A stretch of DNA of 64,000 nucleotides, from assembly GCA_036365145.1 (NCBI GenBank), contig JAEOAD010000005.1, positions 7,772,501-7,836,500 of the forward strand, read 5' to 3'. The translations under genes and the position numbers were made by a program. The notes under the pieces are model-generated. The model was not told where the DNA came from. It was given only the letters and a program-made list of their open reading frames with translations, and did no database searches. This DNA is from Orientallactaga sibirica. Its lineage: Eukaryota > Chordata > Mammalia > Rodentia > Dipodidae. Below are positions 43,646 through 54,806 of the stretch, piece by piece; position 1 is the stretch's first letter, and each line of letters opens with the position of its first letter.

Positions 43646-44986
43646 GCAAATAGTTTTCTAATTGGAGTTCTAGAGATTACTAAAGATTTTTTTTGTTTGT
43701 TTTAATGACATAGAAGTCATTTGAAGGCTCTAAATAAACACAAATGTGGAACTAGGATCCAAGCAAAAGCACTGATCTTTTCTACATTAGCTGGTTGAAC
43801 GGCAGCGTCAGCAGCATCGAACCAACAAAGAATAAGGTCCATGGGCTCCTTGAAGAAGCTGGCTGGTTTTAAGACACTTGTAATATTTGCTGCAGTCTGA
43901 AATTTGACAGTGGGGACTTGGCAGGTCTCTCTTCTTGGCAGTGGTAATCCAGGAATATAGAACAGAGCTACGGCAGAAAGACCAAATACAACAATCTTGC
44001 AGACAAAAACCAAGCAGGGAAGCTCGAGGAAAACATTTATGAGAGGCAGGAAAAAAAATCCATTTAACGATTTTTCCCTCTGAGCACTATGAAAAAGCAA
44101 TAATCTTGCCAAACTCAAGTACTTTAAATTCAATTCCACAAACATTTTTTGAGTACATACTCTGGTACATGTACTTTTTTTTGCAGTAAAAGCAAAAATT
44201 AGGTTGAATTTTCAAAATGCCTACAAGGTTACAAAATGTGACCAGTATATGAATAATCTCTCCATTTTGGTTCTTTTCCCTTTTTGAGAACATTTCTGCC
44301 TTATTCTCACAAAGAATGTACTTCACTCTTGTATTCTTTTGAAATGCATGAGATTTCACTGTATTTAATTTTTTTAGAAAACATTCTATTTACAATAAAG
44401 TATGTTCCTTGTATCTATTTAAAATTGTACAGTATGTGTGTCTGTATGCATATACATATATCTTTTCCTCTCCCTAAGACTAGATTTTGTTTCCTGCTCC
44501 CTCTCATTACACACCTGTGTGGACTGGATATATTTTGAGGTGCTTCACTGTGATAAAATAAGCTCAGTGAAAACCAGAGCTTGGCTATAATTCTTGTGAC
44601 TTTTGCTCCATTATACCAAATAGTCAGTTTCTAGTCCTCAATTTCCTTTTAAATAAAATATACAGCAATAAGATATGGAAAACTAGCCTCATGTACTCAC
44701 TGGTGGAGGTGTTGATTGAGTTGCGATTTGGAAGTATGGCAGATGGCTGATAGTTCACTAAGTTAAACATGAATTAGTATAAATTGGACATGGATTTTGT
44801 TGTTTGGTCATGCAAAATAATGAAGGATTGGGAGAGATATAGCTGAAGGATTGTAAAATAGTGATGAAATATTAAAAAAGGGGTCCTAGGTTGAGAAAAA
44901 TGTGAGCTGGCCTAAGATAAAATATCTAACTGGAAAATACTTTAGTATATTACCAAGTAACAAGGGCTTTTGGAATGCCTACTTGC
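43646..44986. other. Unassigned intergenic sequence with a 142-residue open frame
   Basis: About 1.3 kb with no SINE. 43717-44145 is open on the minus strand for 142 codons, hydrophobic in its first half, with no domain I recognise and no splice or promoter support. CCACAAACATTTTTTGAGTA near 44137 may be an L2 core. Confidence 0.45.
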
Positions 44987-45000
44987 TGGGTGAAGATTTT

Positions 45001-45165
45001 TTTTTTTTATTTTTATTTTTTGGTTTTTCGAGGTAGGGTCTCACTCTGGTCCAGGCTGACCTGGAATTCACTATGTAGTCTCAGGGTGGCCTCAAACTCT
45101 CAGCGACCCTCCTACCTCTGCCTCCTGAGTGCTGGGATTAAAGGCATGCGCCACCACGCCCGGCT
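45001..45165 (-). mobile_element. B1 SINE, antisense, with perfect 14-bp target duplication
   Basis: Poly-T, GGTTTTTCGAGGTAGGGTCT to CCACCACGCCCGGCT. TGGGTGAAGATTTT at 44987-45000 and 45166-45179 brackets it. Confidence 0.96.
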
Positions 45166-45179
45166 TGGGTGAAGATTTT

Positions 45180-45775
45180 GTAGACGTAAACTGAGGGAAG
45201 GCATACTGCTGACGACTTCAGCGCATCTGTTGGGAGGTTGTTGCAGGAAGCTTGCTATTCAAGTTTGCACTAGAACCCAGCTACACTTGTGAGAATAGGC
45301 TTGATAGCCAGTGTTTTGCCATCTAGGTGACTTTTAAAGTAAAATCACAAACATTTCTTTCTAAAAATAAGAACTTGGGAAAATAAATACCTAAAACACA
45401 AATCCAGTCACTACACCCTTCATTGAAATCATGCTCGCCCTAAGCATGTGCATCTCGGAAGCTAGTGGATAGAAAAACCAGAAGTCAATCTCTACCACAG
45501 TTGAATCGCAGTGAAGGGCTTGGAGCTGAGTCATGGCAGGCGACAGATAGACATAAGCCATATGAAAGCAGCACACACATAGGTGTGAAGGAAGCAGAGT
45601 TGCAGATAGTTCCTTTGTCAAAACAGTGTCTAGAATTTTAAATCAGCTTATTTGGAAAACCTGGTCATTTACGGATTCTGTACCTATAGAAATGTCTGTA
45701 TTTCCTTTCCTTTCCATGTAGGTGATGTGTTTTCATCTCTTCAGTTCCATGGACTAATTGACAGGACTTGGGAAG
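45180..45775. other. Unassigned intergenic sequence
   Basis: Unique sequence without repeat or coding signature. Confidence 0.5.
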
Positions 45776-45789
45776 TGTAATGAACTTTT

Positions 45790-45834
45790 ATTATTTATTC
45801 ATTTAATTTATTTAAGAGAGAGAAAGAGGAAGAG

Positions 45835-45874
<40 letters not shown>

Positions 45875-46025
45875 GGCATGCCAGGGCCTCCAGCCACTGC
45901 AAATGAACTCCAGATGCATGTGTGTGCCCCCTGTGCATCTGGCTTACGTGGGTCCTGGAGAATCGAACTGGGATCCTTTGGCTTTGCAGGCAAACACCTT
46001 ACCCGCTAAGCCATCTCTCCAGCCC
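45790..46025 (-). mobile_element. DIP-type SINE, antisense, with target duplication
   Basis: GA tract at 45840-45871, CCCCTGTGCATCTGGCTTAC and a head ending AAGCCATCTCTCCAGCCC. TGTAATGAACTTTT (45776-45789) and TGTAATACACTTTT (46026-46039) flank it. Confidence 0.93.
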
Positions 46026-46039
46026 TGTAATACACTTTT

Positions 46040-47373
46040 TGAAGTTACTCATTGTTTACCTAAGCAAATATTACCCAGATGGAGGGAAAGTTAATTTATT
46101 TGACCTGAAAATTTCCTACTCTGAGATTGTCTGTGTCTGGCCCATCTCATGATATGTTTGGTTAAATGAATCAGACTTTGCATGTTTCTATGGTGGAGTG
46201 AATGAACTCTGAAGGAAGAACCATTTGTTTATGTTAGTGTAGTACAAGTTGTTTCGAGGGGAATCTCTTCTGTGAATAATGAACTGGGCCTATCTGTCCC
46301 AAACAGTGTGAACAAGTCCAAGTGAGATGATTTTGCTCCTAATATTCAGGCATGCTAACAACACAGGGCCACTGCCTTATCATAAGGCAGCTGGCATCAA
46401 GGCGTGCTTTTAGAGTAAATAGGAATTTTGAGTTTAATGGTGCACTAGAATATTGAGTTGTTTTTGTTTTTCTAAGAATTCCTATGGACTTCTATGAAAT
46501 CTGATAGATGAATAAGCAAGTAAAAGGAGCTACCGTTTTAGTTCCAAAAACATAACCACTTCTAATCTATGGGGGACATTTCACATCAAACAATAATAAG
46601 AAGTTCCTTATTTATTTAACTGACATGGAAAAACATAAAAAAAATAGTGGTAGTGTCATGTGATGTTTTGATATATGAATGCATTATGTAATGCTTAAAT
46701 AAAATTAAACATATCTACTGCAACATTTATAAGAGTCTTTGAATTCAGTTTCCTTGTTAATTAAAATTGTGTACATTAATTTGAACAGGTGGCTCATAGA
46801 GACAATAATCATGAGAGATTTTTTCTTTTAACAATTGTAATTCAGAATGTAATGAGATGAAAATGCTCCTTTGGTTGTTTAAACTTGTGTTTCACAAATT
46901 ATCTGTAAAAATGTTTTTTTTCTCTCTCTAGTCTCAAAATCCACCTTGGACTGTTAAATCTGCACAATATAATTAAATAAACTATAACAGTAAGATAGAA
47001 GAACAAGTTTTCATTAGTAGAATCAACAGACATGAAATTACTATGGCAAATTATAATTCCAAATGTTGCCTCATTTCAGATCCTCTTATTCTTGATTATT
47101 AAGCAGTTCCCTCCAGGCACCAGTCCCAGCCCTGGGGAATACAGACACAGTCATCTGTTTTTCTTATCCCATGGGGCTACTGTCTAAGAATTTAGGAGTG
47201 CGGGTGGGGCACATAGTTAGTACTAAATTTAACAACTAGGTAAATTATACAATGGATTAGAGGTGGTAACTGCTAAGAAATGAAAAATAAGGGGGGAAGA
47301 GAGGTAGGTGTGAAAAGTGAGGGCACAGCCCACTGTGAGCACGTGATTGGGCTTCACAGAGAAGAGCCGCCTG
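46040..47373. other. Repeat-poor intergenic stretch
   Basis: About 1.3 kb with no SINE. GTGATGTTTTGATATATGAA near 46659 and the following AT-rich text resemble an old L1M fragment. Otherwise nothing recognised. Confidence 0.45.
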
Positions 47374-47585
47374 GTGCTGGAGAGATGGCTTGGTGGTTAA
47401 GGGCACTTGCTTGCAGAGACTAAGGGCCCAAGGGTTTGATTCCCAAGGATTCACAGAGAGACAGATGTGCAAACTGGCACATGCATCTGGAATTCATTTG
47501 CAGTGTGGCAAGAAGCCCTGGTGTGCCCATTCTCTCCATTCCCCCCCTTCTCACTCCTTGGAAATAAATAATTTTTTTAACTTTT
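47374..47585 (+). mobile_element. DIP-type SINE, sense
   Basis: Starts GTGCTGGAGAGATGGCTTGG, with GACAGATGTGCAAACTGGCA in place of the usual block. The tail is GAAATAAATAATTTTTTTAA. Confidence 0.88.
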
Positions 47586-47612
47586 AAATTAAATTAAATT
47601 TATTTATTTGCA

Positions 47613-47665
<53 letters not shown>

Positions 47666-47832
47666 TGGACAGTGAGAGAGAATGGGCCCACCAGGGCCTC
47701 CAACCACTGCAAACAAACTCCAGATGCCTGTGCCCTCTTGTGTATCTAGCTTACGTGGGTACTGGGGAATTGAACCTGGGTCCTTTAGCTTTGCAGACAA
47801 GTACCTTAACCGCTAAGCCATCTCTCCATCCC
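47586..47832 (-). mobile_element. DIP-type SINE, antisense, tail-to-tail with the preceding copy
   Basis: AAATTTATTTATTTGCAAGG leads to a GA tract (47617-47661), CCTCTTGTGTATCTAGCTTA and a head ending AAGCCATCTCTCCATCCC. With 47374-47585 it forms an inverted repeat whose arms meet at their A/T-rich tails. Confidence 0.93.
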
Positions 47833-48297
47833 TAAATTGAATATTTTTTTTAAGGAACTAGAAGAAGAGTCACTTGAGCTAAGTGTTGACCGAGGAAGCT
47901 GAGATCAGCGTGTAACTACCTAGAGCTCCAAGAAGAGGGATGTATGCTGCTTATTGACTATGGAAGCTATTATGTTGATAATTTTTCTGCCTCAGTTTCT
48001 GCACACAGTTTTGCATAGGTTTTCCCTAAAGGGCAATAAAATGACCATTGCTGACCTGCCCTGGCTAACACTGGCCATTGTTTCCCTTCTCCCTTTTGTC
48101 ACTTTGTGTGGAAGCCATGGTTTTTCTACGAGTGGTCTGGCAACAGGAAGATCCCTGAGAATTGAAAGAAATAAACATGACCAGGTTATTCCAAGGTCTG
48201 TGGGATCAGAAATCCTGGGGCAGGATCCGAGGGTCTTCCCTCACTTGTCCTCCATGAGGCTGGCGCAGGCTCAAGTTTGACCATCACTGCTCTAAGT
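47833..48297. other. Unassigned intergenic sequence
   Basis: Unique sequence with a 108-residue plus-strand open frame (47954-48280) lacking recognisable features. Confidence 0.5.
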
Positions 48298-48382
48298 CAG
48301 TAGTCTGTAAACTATGGCTCATTGGCTAAGTCCAGCTTGGTGCCTTACACTGTACAGTTGGTGAAGAAAGAATGGTTTTTTA
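48298..48382 (+). mobile_element. hAT-Charlie (Charlie1-like) relic, left end
   Basis: CAGTAGTCTGTAAACTATGG, then AAGAAAGAATGGTTTTTTAA match the terminal part of the Charlie1-type consensus as I remember it. The right part is at 51391-51545, beyond the inserted B1 and L1. Confidence 0.6.
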
Positions 48383-48484
48383 ATTTTCACTATGTAGGCC
48401 TAGATACCCTGCAACTTGCCATCCTCCTGCCTCAGCCTCCTGAGAACTGGGATGATGGGTGTGTGTTGTCATGCCCAGGTTGAT
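48383..48484 (-). mobile_element. Old B1-like monomer, antisense
   Basis: TTCACTATGTAGGCC to CTGCCTCAGCCTCCTGAGAA and ATGCCCAGG. Diverged, and inserted in or beside the Charlie relic. Confidence 0.55.
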
Positions 48485-48537
48485 TTTTCTTTACAAGTTA
48501 CACTTGTAAAAAAAAAAAAAACTTGTAAAAAAGTTAT

Positions 48538-49785
48538 ACTTTTTTTTATTGACAACTTCCATAATTATAGACAATAAACCATGATAATTCCCTCCCCTTC
48601 CTCACTTTCCCCTTCACAACTCCACTCTCCATCATATCCCCTTCCTCTCTTGATTAGTCTGTCTTTTATTTTGATATCATTGTCTTTTCCTCCTATTATG
48701 AGGGTCTTGTGAAGGTATTGCTAGGCACTGTGAGGTCATGGATATCCAGGCCAATTGCTGGCTGGATGATTGCATTGTAAGCAGTCCTATCCTTCTTTTA
48801 GCTCTTATATTCTTTCTGTCACCTCTTCTGCAATGGACCCTGAGCCTTGGAGGGTGTGATAGAGATGTTTCAGTGCTGGACACTCCTCTGTCCCTTCTTC
48901 TTAGCACTATGGTGTCTTTTGGGTCATCCCAGTGGTCACTGCCATCCGAAAAGAGAAGGTTCTCTATCCAAAAGTAAGAATAGCATTCATATATGGGTAT
49001 GAACATTAAGTAAAGCACTTACAGGGCAGTTTCTGAGCATAATATGTGCATTTATCCAGACAAGAGCAGGCATTACACTCCTAAGGCTCTTGACCTCCCC
49101 ACCATAGGCTTTTGATTAGGTTTTCAGTACCAGGCATGTGTTCCTTCCTGCAGAGCAGGCCTCTATTCCAATTAGAGAGCAGTTGGTTTCCCCCATAATA
49201 GACATGCCACTATTGTACCCATTTGGTCATTTGACCTGTCTGGCCAAACTTAAGGCTCGGAGTATCCACTGTTTTCACCACTGATGACTTCTGTCTCCCA
49301 TAGGGCTTCATGCAAAGCAGCTTTTTCCAGCTTTCTGTCAGCTGGTCTCCTGGGAGAAGGTTTTCAGCTCAGATCCAGTTTGATTTCTCAGTGGCCTTGC
49401 AGCCCAGGCATGTGGAGTCTTCAGCAATAGTCTTGCCATCTATTTCTGGTGGGAAACCAATATCCTTGGCAATGGCCTATAATATTTTGGGGGCATTAGG
49501 GACCTCCTTGGCCAACAACTCACTGGAAAGTATTCCATTCCCGGCACTGTAATTTTTCTGGGTGTGCTGTTATCCAGAATGTAGGTTTCCATATGGCTTA
49601 TTCACAATATATTAAATTCTGATTAACCCTCCCCCACCCTTTCTTTACTTAATCTTTTCCTGTGACTTCACTTAGACCTTTCCACACCCTGTAATCTATT
49701 CATCTACTTACATGTACACAATTCCCCTCTCCTCCCTCCCTTATATCCCTTTTATAATTTACTGACCTCCACTACTGATTTTTTT
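48538..49785 (-). mobile_element. L1 3'UTR, antisense, complete-looking 3' end
   Basis: A-rich and T-rich sequence at 48509-48549 marks the L1 tail. It is followed by the pyrimidine-rich 3'UTR (CTCCATCATATCCCCTTCCT, TATTATGAGGGTCTTGTGAA). On the right it joins the ORF2 C-terminal coding sequence, so this copy anchors the identity of the other 3'UTR fragments in the window. Confidence 0.88.
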
Positions 49786-50487
49786 CAACTCACACACAAG
49801 TCTAAACATTTGTAGCTCGTATACACATATGAGAGAGAACATGCAACATTTTCCTTTCTGGGCCTGGGTTGCCTCACTTAGTATAATCCTTTGCAGATCC
49901 ATCCATTTCCCTGAAAATTTTATAATTTTATTTTTCTTTATCACTGAATAGAACTCCATTGTGTAAATGTGCTACATCTTCATTATCCACTTATCAGCTG
50001 AGGGACATCTAGGCCGGTTCCATTTCCTAGCTATTTGAATAGAGCAGCAATAAACATGGTTGTGCCAGTATCTCTAAGGTAGTAAGAAGAGTCATTGGGA
50101 TATATGCCTAGGAATGCTATAGCTGGGTCGTATGGTAGATCTCTTTTTAGCTGTCTCAGGAACCTCCACACTGATTTTCACAATGGCTGGACCAGATTAC
50201 ATTCCCACCAACAGTGTAGAAGGGTTCCTCTTTTTCCACATTCTCACCAGCATTTATTGTTATTTGTTTTCTTGATGATAGTCATTCTGGCAGGAGTGAG
50301 ATGGAATCTTAACGTAGTTTTAATTGGCATTTCCCTGATAGCTAAGGATGTAGAACATTTTTTTAGATGTCTGTATGCCATCTGTAGTTCTTCTTTTGAG
50401 AACTCTCTATTTAGTTCCATAGCCCATTTTTTTTTAATTGGGTTGTTTGATTTCTTGTTATTTACTTTTTTGATTTCTTTGTATGTC
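49759..50487 (-). pseudogene. L1 ORF2 C-terminal region, decayed
   Basis: Minus-strand translation shows the L1 ORF2 C-terminal signature: SSLAIREM-type text as [17 protein letters not shown], then [10 protein letters not shown] and NNNKCW, and a terminal MEFYSVIKK..GKWMDLQRIILSE block matching the family's end. A stop replaces the residue after NNNKCW and frames are broken, so it cannot work. Everything upstream in ORF2 apart from a short reverse-transcriptase piece is absent. Confidence 0.92.
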
Positions 50488-50575
50488 CTTTCCAATTTGT
50501 ATCCCTTTTATGTGTTTTTTTGCCTCGTTGCTATAGCTAAGGCTTCTAGTACTATATTTCATAAAAGTGGGCAGA
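50488..50575 (-). pseudogene. L1 ORF2 reverse-transcriptase fragment joined out of place
   Basis: Minus-strand text CACTTTTATGAAATATAGTA followed by CTAGAAG, and CACATAAAAGGGATACAAAT, match the RT region (family pattern LSPLLFN-VLEVLA and EIKGIQ-GKE). It abuts the C-terminal region although several hundred codons normally separate them, so an internal deletion is implied. Confidence 0.65.
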
Positions 50576-51380
50576 GAGACCCTGCCCCCACCAATGACCG
50601 AGGAAGAGATCAAGGCACCTACATCAGGAAGCAACAAATGACAAGCCCCAAATATAGCTTATTTAAGAGCGGCCAATCTGACCAGCCTTCAGATTTAACA
50701 CATAATTTGCCCTGACATGGAAGGTGCAATTACCACTTCAGTGCAGGCCTATATGCCAGGCATTTTTGGCAGACACTGACCTGTGTCAGCCCTGTTAGCT
50801 TTTGGGATGGCTTTGGTCTCAGCTATGCTGTGTGCTTGCTTGGATCCCTCTCTCCCACCCTGTGGGCTCCGGTAGGCTGGCTGGATCCGTGAGCCACTGC
50901 TCACATCACTTGTGCTGGGTGCCGCGTAGCTGAGTTCCCTTCTCCAGGTCTCCAGTAGTTGCTGGCAGTGGCAGTGGCAGGAGGGGAGGCTGTGAAGGGT
51001 TCCTGAAGTTGTATGGGAGATGCGTAGCTGCTCCCCACCATCCTCTTCCTCGTGAGCCATTCAGCTGGTCCTCACTGTCTTCTCCTTCAGGTTTCTTGAC
51101 TTTGTAAGGAGGCTGGTGTCAGTGGAAAAATCCCTTCCCCTGACTTCTCCTGTGGTTCAGGCAGAGACTGGCAACCATGTGGACCAGCACTGGTGTGGGA
51201 CCTGGTTCTGCCTAGTTTTGTGGTCTCTAGAAGTTCTGGGTCTCTCCTACTTCTCTGCTGTGATCCATAGTTATACACCTTCACTTTTTAGTAGAAGAGT
51301 ATATTTTGCTCTTTTTCTCCTTATTTCCTCCCTAGGCAGGGTACTACATAGCCATCTTACTCTGAAGTCCAAAATAAATC
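50576..51380 (-). mobile_element. Probable L1 5'UTR, antisense
   Basis: More GC-rich than its surroundings. Read on the minus strand it begins with GTAAGATGGC (rc of 51349-51358), a typical L1 5' start, and it lies between ORF2 sequence and the resumed Charlie relic. No ORF1 is found. The identity is inferred from position and style, and another retroelement is possible. Confidence 0.45.
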
Positions 51381-51390
51381 CTGGATTGGC

Positions 51391-51545
51391 TTTTATGTAC
51401 ATTTCAGTGTCTTTCCATCAATAAAGTTTATGGAACCCAGTCTGGCACACTCGTTTACACATCATCTGTGGTCTCCCACACTAGCAGAGTAGAATAGAGT
51501 TGTTGCAGCAGAGACCCCATGTCCCATAGCTTGAATCATTTATTC
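51391..51545 (+). mobile_element. hAT-Charlie (Charlie1-like) relic, right part
   Basis: ATTTCAGTGTCTTTCCATCA, ATAAAGTTTATGGAAC and GAGTTGTTGCAGCAGAGACC match the interior and 3' part of the same element as 48298-48382, in the same orientation. Confidence 0.65.
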
Positions 51546-51594
51546 ATTGTATTGGTTGATTCTCTCATTTTTTTGTGATCAAGTACCTGACAGA

Positions 51595-51905
51595 CCCAAA
51601 TTAATTCAGGGATGATTCATGTTGGCTCATGGTTTTAGAGGGTTCAGTCCATGGTGTCAGGGAAGACATGGAGGAGCAGCTCTGTGGAAACATGTGACCA
51701 CGGCTCCTCACCTCACAGTGGCAGACAGGAAACAAATATACCTGGAACCAGAGGAAGGTACAGCCTCCAAAATGTGACCTGCAACTGCCAGCTAGGCCCC
51801 AGTTCCCAAAGATTCCATAAGCTCCCTGAACAAAAACACCTCCAGCTGAGAACCATGTGCTCAAAAAACATGAGCCTGTGGGGGAACATTCCAGGCTGAA
51901 GTCAT
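51595..51905. mobile_element. Non-autonomous repeat, possibly hAT-type
   Basis: GGCTCATGGTTTTAGAGGGT, AACTGCCAGCTAGGCCCCAG and CATGAGCCTGTGGGGGAACA in order. The layout is like 25340-25630 and known rodent repeats. Family name not certain. Confidence 0.55.
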
Positions 51906-53419
51906 ATTACTCGTACAACCTTAGATGTTTGAGCTGTTACTTCACAGAAACAGCTTGCTAACCCTGGATTTTCGAGCTTTTCTTTCTTCATTATCCTGCT
52001 CTATCTCCACCTCACTCCTGCCTGAGATCATTAGCTTCACCAATAGTCTCCACTGTGCTGAGGAACTCAGGGTCAAAGAGGTTGACTTTTCTTTTATCAT
52101 AATGCTATGCAAGGAAGCCAAACCACCCAGATTTCCATATGCAAACTAGATTTACATGTCTCTGCCCAGAGAGAAACTTACTCCTACATAGTTTGCATTC
52201 ACAGTTTTTTGTTTCAAAGTCTGGGGCATATATTCTCTTAGCATTTGAATATGGATCTGTTCTAGGAGGAAAGGGCTGGTGGGGGGGGGAGGAGAAGAGG
52301 GAAGGGGTACAGAAGGCAAGGTCTACTGCTGTTGTTTCTGCTTAGAATGCTCTGATATGTAAGTATGTGCTAGATCTTGCAAGTTGTTAAAATGAAACTT
52401 TGTGATCTAGAAATTTGACAGTTATCATATTGACATGAGATTATATGTCTGTCAAGTTTGGGCTCTCATTTCCTAATAAAAGTTGTATCCTAATACTGAG
52501 TTAAAGACATAAGCCCTTTGTAAACCAAAGAGGGGCACAGATGGATGCTACTGGATTGCCTGTGGCACAACAAAATGATCCTGGACTTTTCCTCTAGCCT
52601 GGAACCTGCAGCTTCTTTCTGAAGCAGAATGCTAACTTGCACAATAATCACTGGAACGATGATCTGTGTGAACCTCCGTCTCTTAAAACACTTAATGATG
52701 TGAGTGTGCACTAACAGCATGAGTCACTTTTAACATAAAGAGGGATTTTTCATTCTGGTTTTAATTTCACATTGATTTAATTATATGAGTGTCTTAGAAT
52801 GGCACATTGGTACCTTACTTTTCCCTTGGGAGATCTCACTGAATTTTTCATTCTTTCCAAGGACTCAGCCTTGGAGTATTTGAGTAGTCTGTTGTATCAC
52901 TTCACTGAATTCACAAGGCCACCTGGGCTTTGATTCTGCACTGAGGCTGTGAGGATGGGCTGAGTGTGTGTGTGTGCGTGCATACTTGTGTGCATAAGTG
53001 TATGCATACATATGATTTCCTGTAAGGATAGAAAGACTGACTTGACTTCTACACTCAGCAAAGGGGCCTAGAACGAAGAGCATTGTGCAAATGTCAAATT
53101 CTACCAAGCACAAGAGGAGGTCTAATTTCCGCAGAAACCACGGTGGACATACTAGTGAGTTTCGCTCGTCTTGGACGGCTAAGTTCTCCGCACGGAGAGC
53201 AGTTTGGAGAGCAGCTCTTGATAAGGCCCAAAGCTGCCTTTGTTTTACTTCCCTGCTCTTGAGGAAGAGAAGGCGATATTCTGTGGAAACAGGAAAGCCG
53301 GGCTTCACGACTGGGAAAGAGGTCTCTGTCCTGGTCATTCCAATGACATATTAACCGTAGTCATTTTTCACAGTGTGTCTAGTAATTCCAACATCTATAA
53401 TTTGCATGTCTCTTTCAGT
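51906..53419. other. Unassigned intergenic sequence
   Basis: About 1.5 kb without SINEs. A GT-rich patch lies near 52964-53005. Open frames on both strands at 52865-53354 overlap each other and show no domain. Confidence 0.5.
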
Positions 53420-53760
53420 TGCTTGTTTTTTTTAATTGACGATGCACTTTACTGTATGAACAGATCATGTTAGTCCCATACCCCCTGTGTCATCCACTTA
53501 CATCCATTCTTCCCCACCCTGATTCTCCTGAGGGTCTTCCTCTGCGGGGTTATTGGTCTTCACCATGGGGTTATGAATGCAGCAGTCAGACTCTGGGGAG
53601 GGGCAGACAAGGCCTCAGTATTCTCCTTTCTACCCCGTGGCTCTTACAATCTTTCTGCCCCCTATTCTACAATGTTCCCTGAGCCCTGGCTGGCATATTA
53701 AGTCTCCTTTAGTGTTGAGCTCTCTGCAACCTCTGGATTTGTGCTTGCTGGTTTTTTTTT
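53420..53760 (-). mobile_element. L1 3'UTR fragment, antisense
   Basis: T-rich start, CCCCACCCTGATTCTCCTGA, CTCTTACAATCTTTCTGCCC and ACAATGTTCCCTGAGCCCTG, a common rodent L1 3' pattern also seen at 36848-36890. Confidence 0.75.
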
Positions 53761-54278
53761 TTTTAATTGATTCTCATTAAGGCCAATTTCCATGTGCATT
53801 TTCTCAAGAGTAATTCCATAGTGACCATAGGATTACGTAGATGGAAATAGCCTTTTTTCCCTGTGCCCCTTTTAAAAGAGATGGCAGAGATTATCATGTC
53901 TGTTTTTACTCACATATCTGGCTCCTAAAGACTTGTTTGATTCCGTAGTGTCTGACCACTGTAATCCACAACATACTCAAGTTCAAGTCACTTGCATTTG
54001 AAGTTTCTGGATCCTTTAATTCTTACTCATGTCTTTCTTGCAAAATTATGCCCATATGAATGAAGAGGAAGGCATTTCCTTTTTCCAAAGTAGCATTATT
54101 TTCATTCAGTTATTATCATCGTTGTTATCGTTATTAATTTATTGTGGGGCTGGTGATTGAATCCAGAGCTTTATACATGCTGGGTTATCACTCTACCAAT
54201 GAGCTGTATCCTCAGCTAAAGCAACCAGATTTTCTGACTACTCGTATGTCCTGTGATGTTTCCCCATGCCTCTTTTTA
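53761..54278. other. Unassigned sequence with an antisense ID-like monomer
   Basis: Unique sequence. The exception is 54143-54216, where GTGGGGCTGGTGATTGAATC, CATGCTGGGTTATCACTCTA and TGAGCTGTATCCTCAGC follow an ID element read in antisense. Confidence 0.6.
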
Positions 54279-54492
54279 AAACCTTTTTAACATTTTTATT
54301 CATTTATTAGAGACAGAGTGAAGGAGAGAGAGAGAGTGAGAATGGGCTTGCCAGGGCCTCTAGCCACTGCAAACGAACTGCAGATGCATGCGCCGCCATG
54401 TGCATTTGGCTTACGTGGGACCTGGAGAATTGAACCGGGGTCCTTAGATTGGCAGGCATGCACCTTAACCGCTAAGCCATCTCTCTAGCCCT
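54279..54492 (-). mobile_element. DIP-type SINE, antisense
   Basis: ATTTTTATTCATTTATTAGA leads to CATGTGCATTTGGCTTACGT and a head ending AAGCCATCTCTCTAGCCC. CCCCATGCC occurs on both sides (54262-54270 and 54493-54501) and is the target duplication or part of it. Confidence 0.93.
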
Positions 54493-54514
54493 CCCCATGC
54501 CTTTTTAATTTTTT

Positions 54515-54806
54515 TAATAATTATTTTTTTATTGACAACTTCTATACTTACATACAAAAAGTGCATGGTATTTCCCTCCCCTCCCCCCATTCCACTTTAG
54601 AACTCCAATCTCCATCATATCCCCTCCCTTTCCCCATTAGTCTCTCTTTTAATTTGATGTCATCATCTTTTACTTTTATTATGAGGGTCTTGCGAAGGTA
54701 TTGCTAGGCACAGCAAGGTCATGGATATCGAGGCCATTTTCTGTCTGGGCAGTTGCATTGTAAGAAGTCGTACCCTTCCTTTGGCTCTTCCATTCTATCC
54801 GCCCCC
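54515..54806 (-). mobile_element. L1 3'UTR fragment, antisense
   Basis: TTTTTATTGACAACTTCTAT, CTCCATCATATCCCCTCCCT and ATTATGAGGGTCTTGCGAAG correspond to the L1 3'UTR start at 48545. Confidence 0.82.

Noticed and set aside
50095..50715. 206-codon open frame on the plus strand
   Set aside because: It lies antisense to L1 ORF2 C-terminal sequence that is recognisable on the minus strand, so it is a shadow frame.
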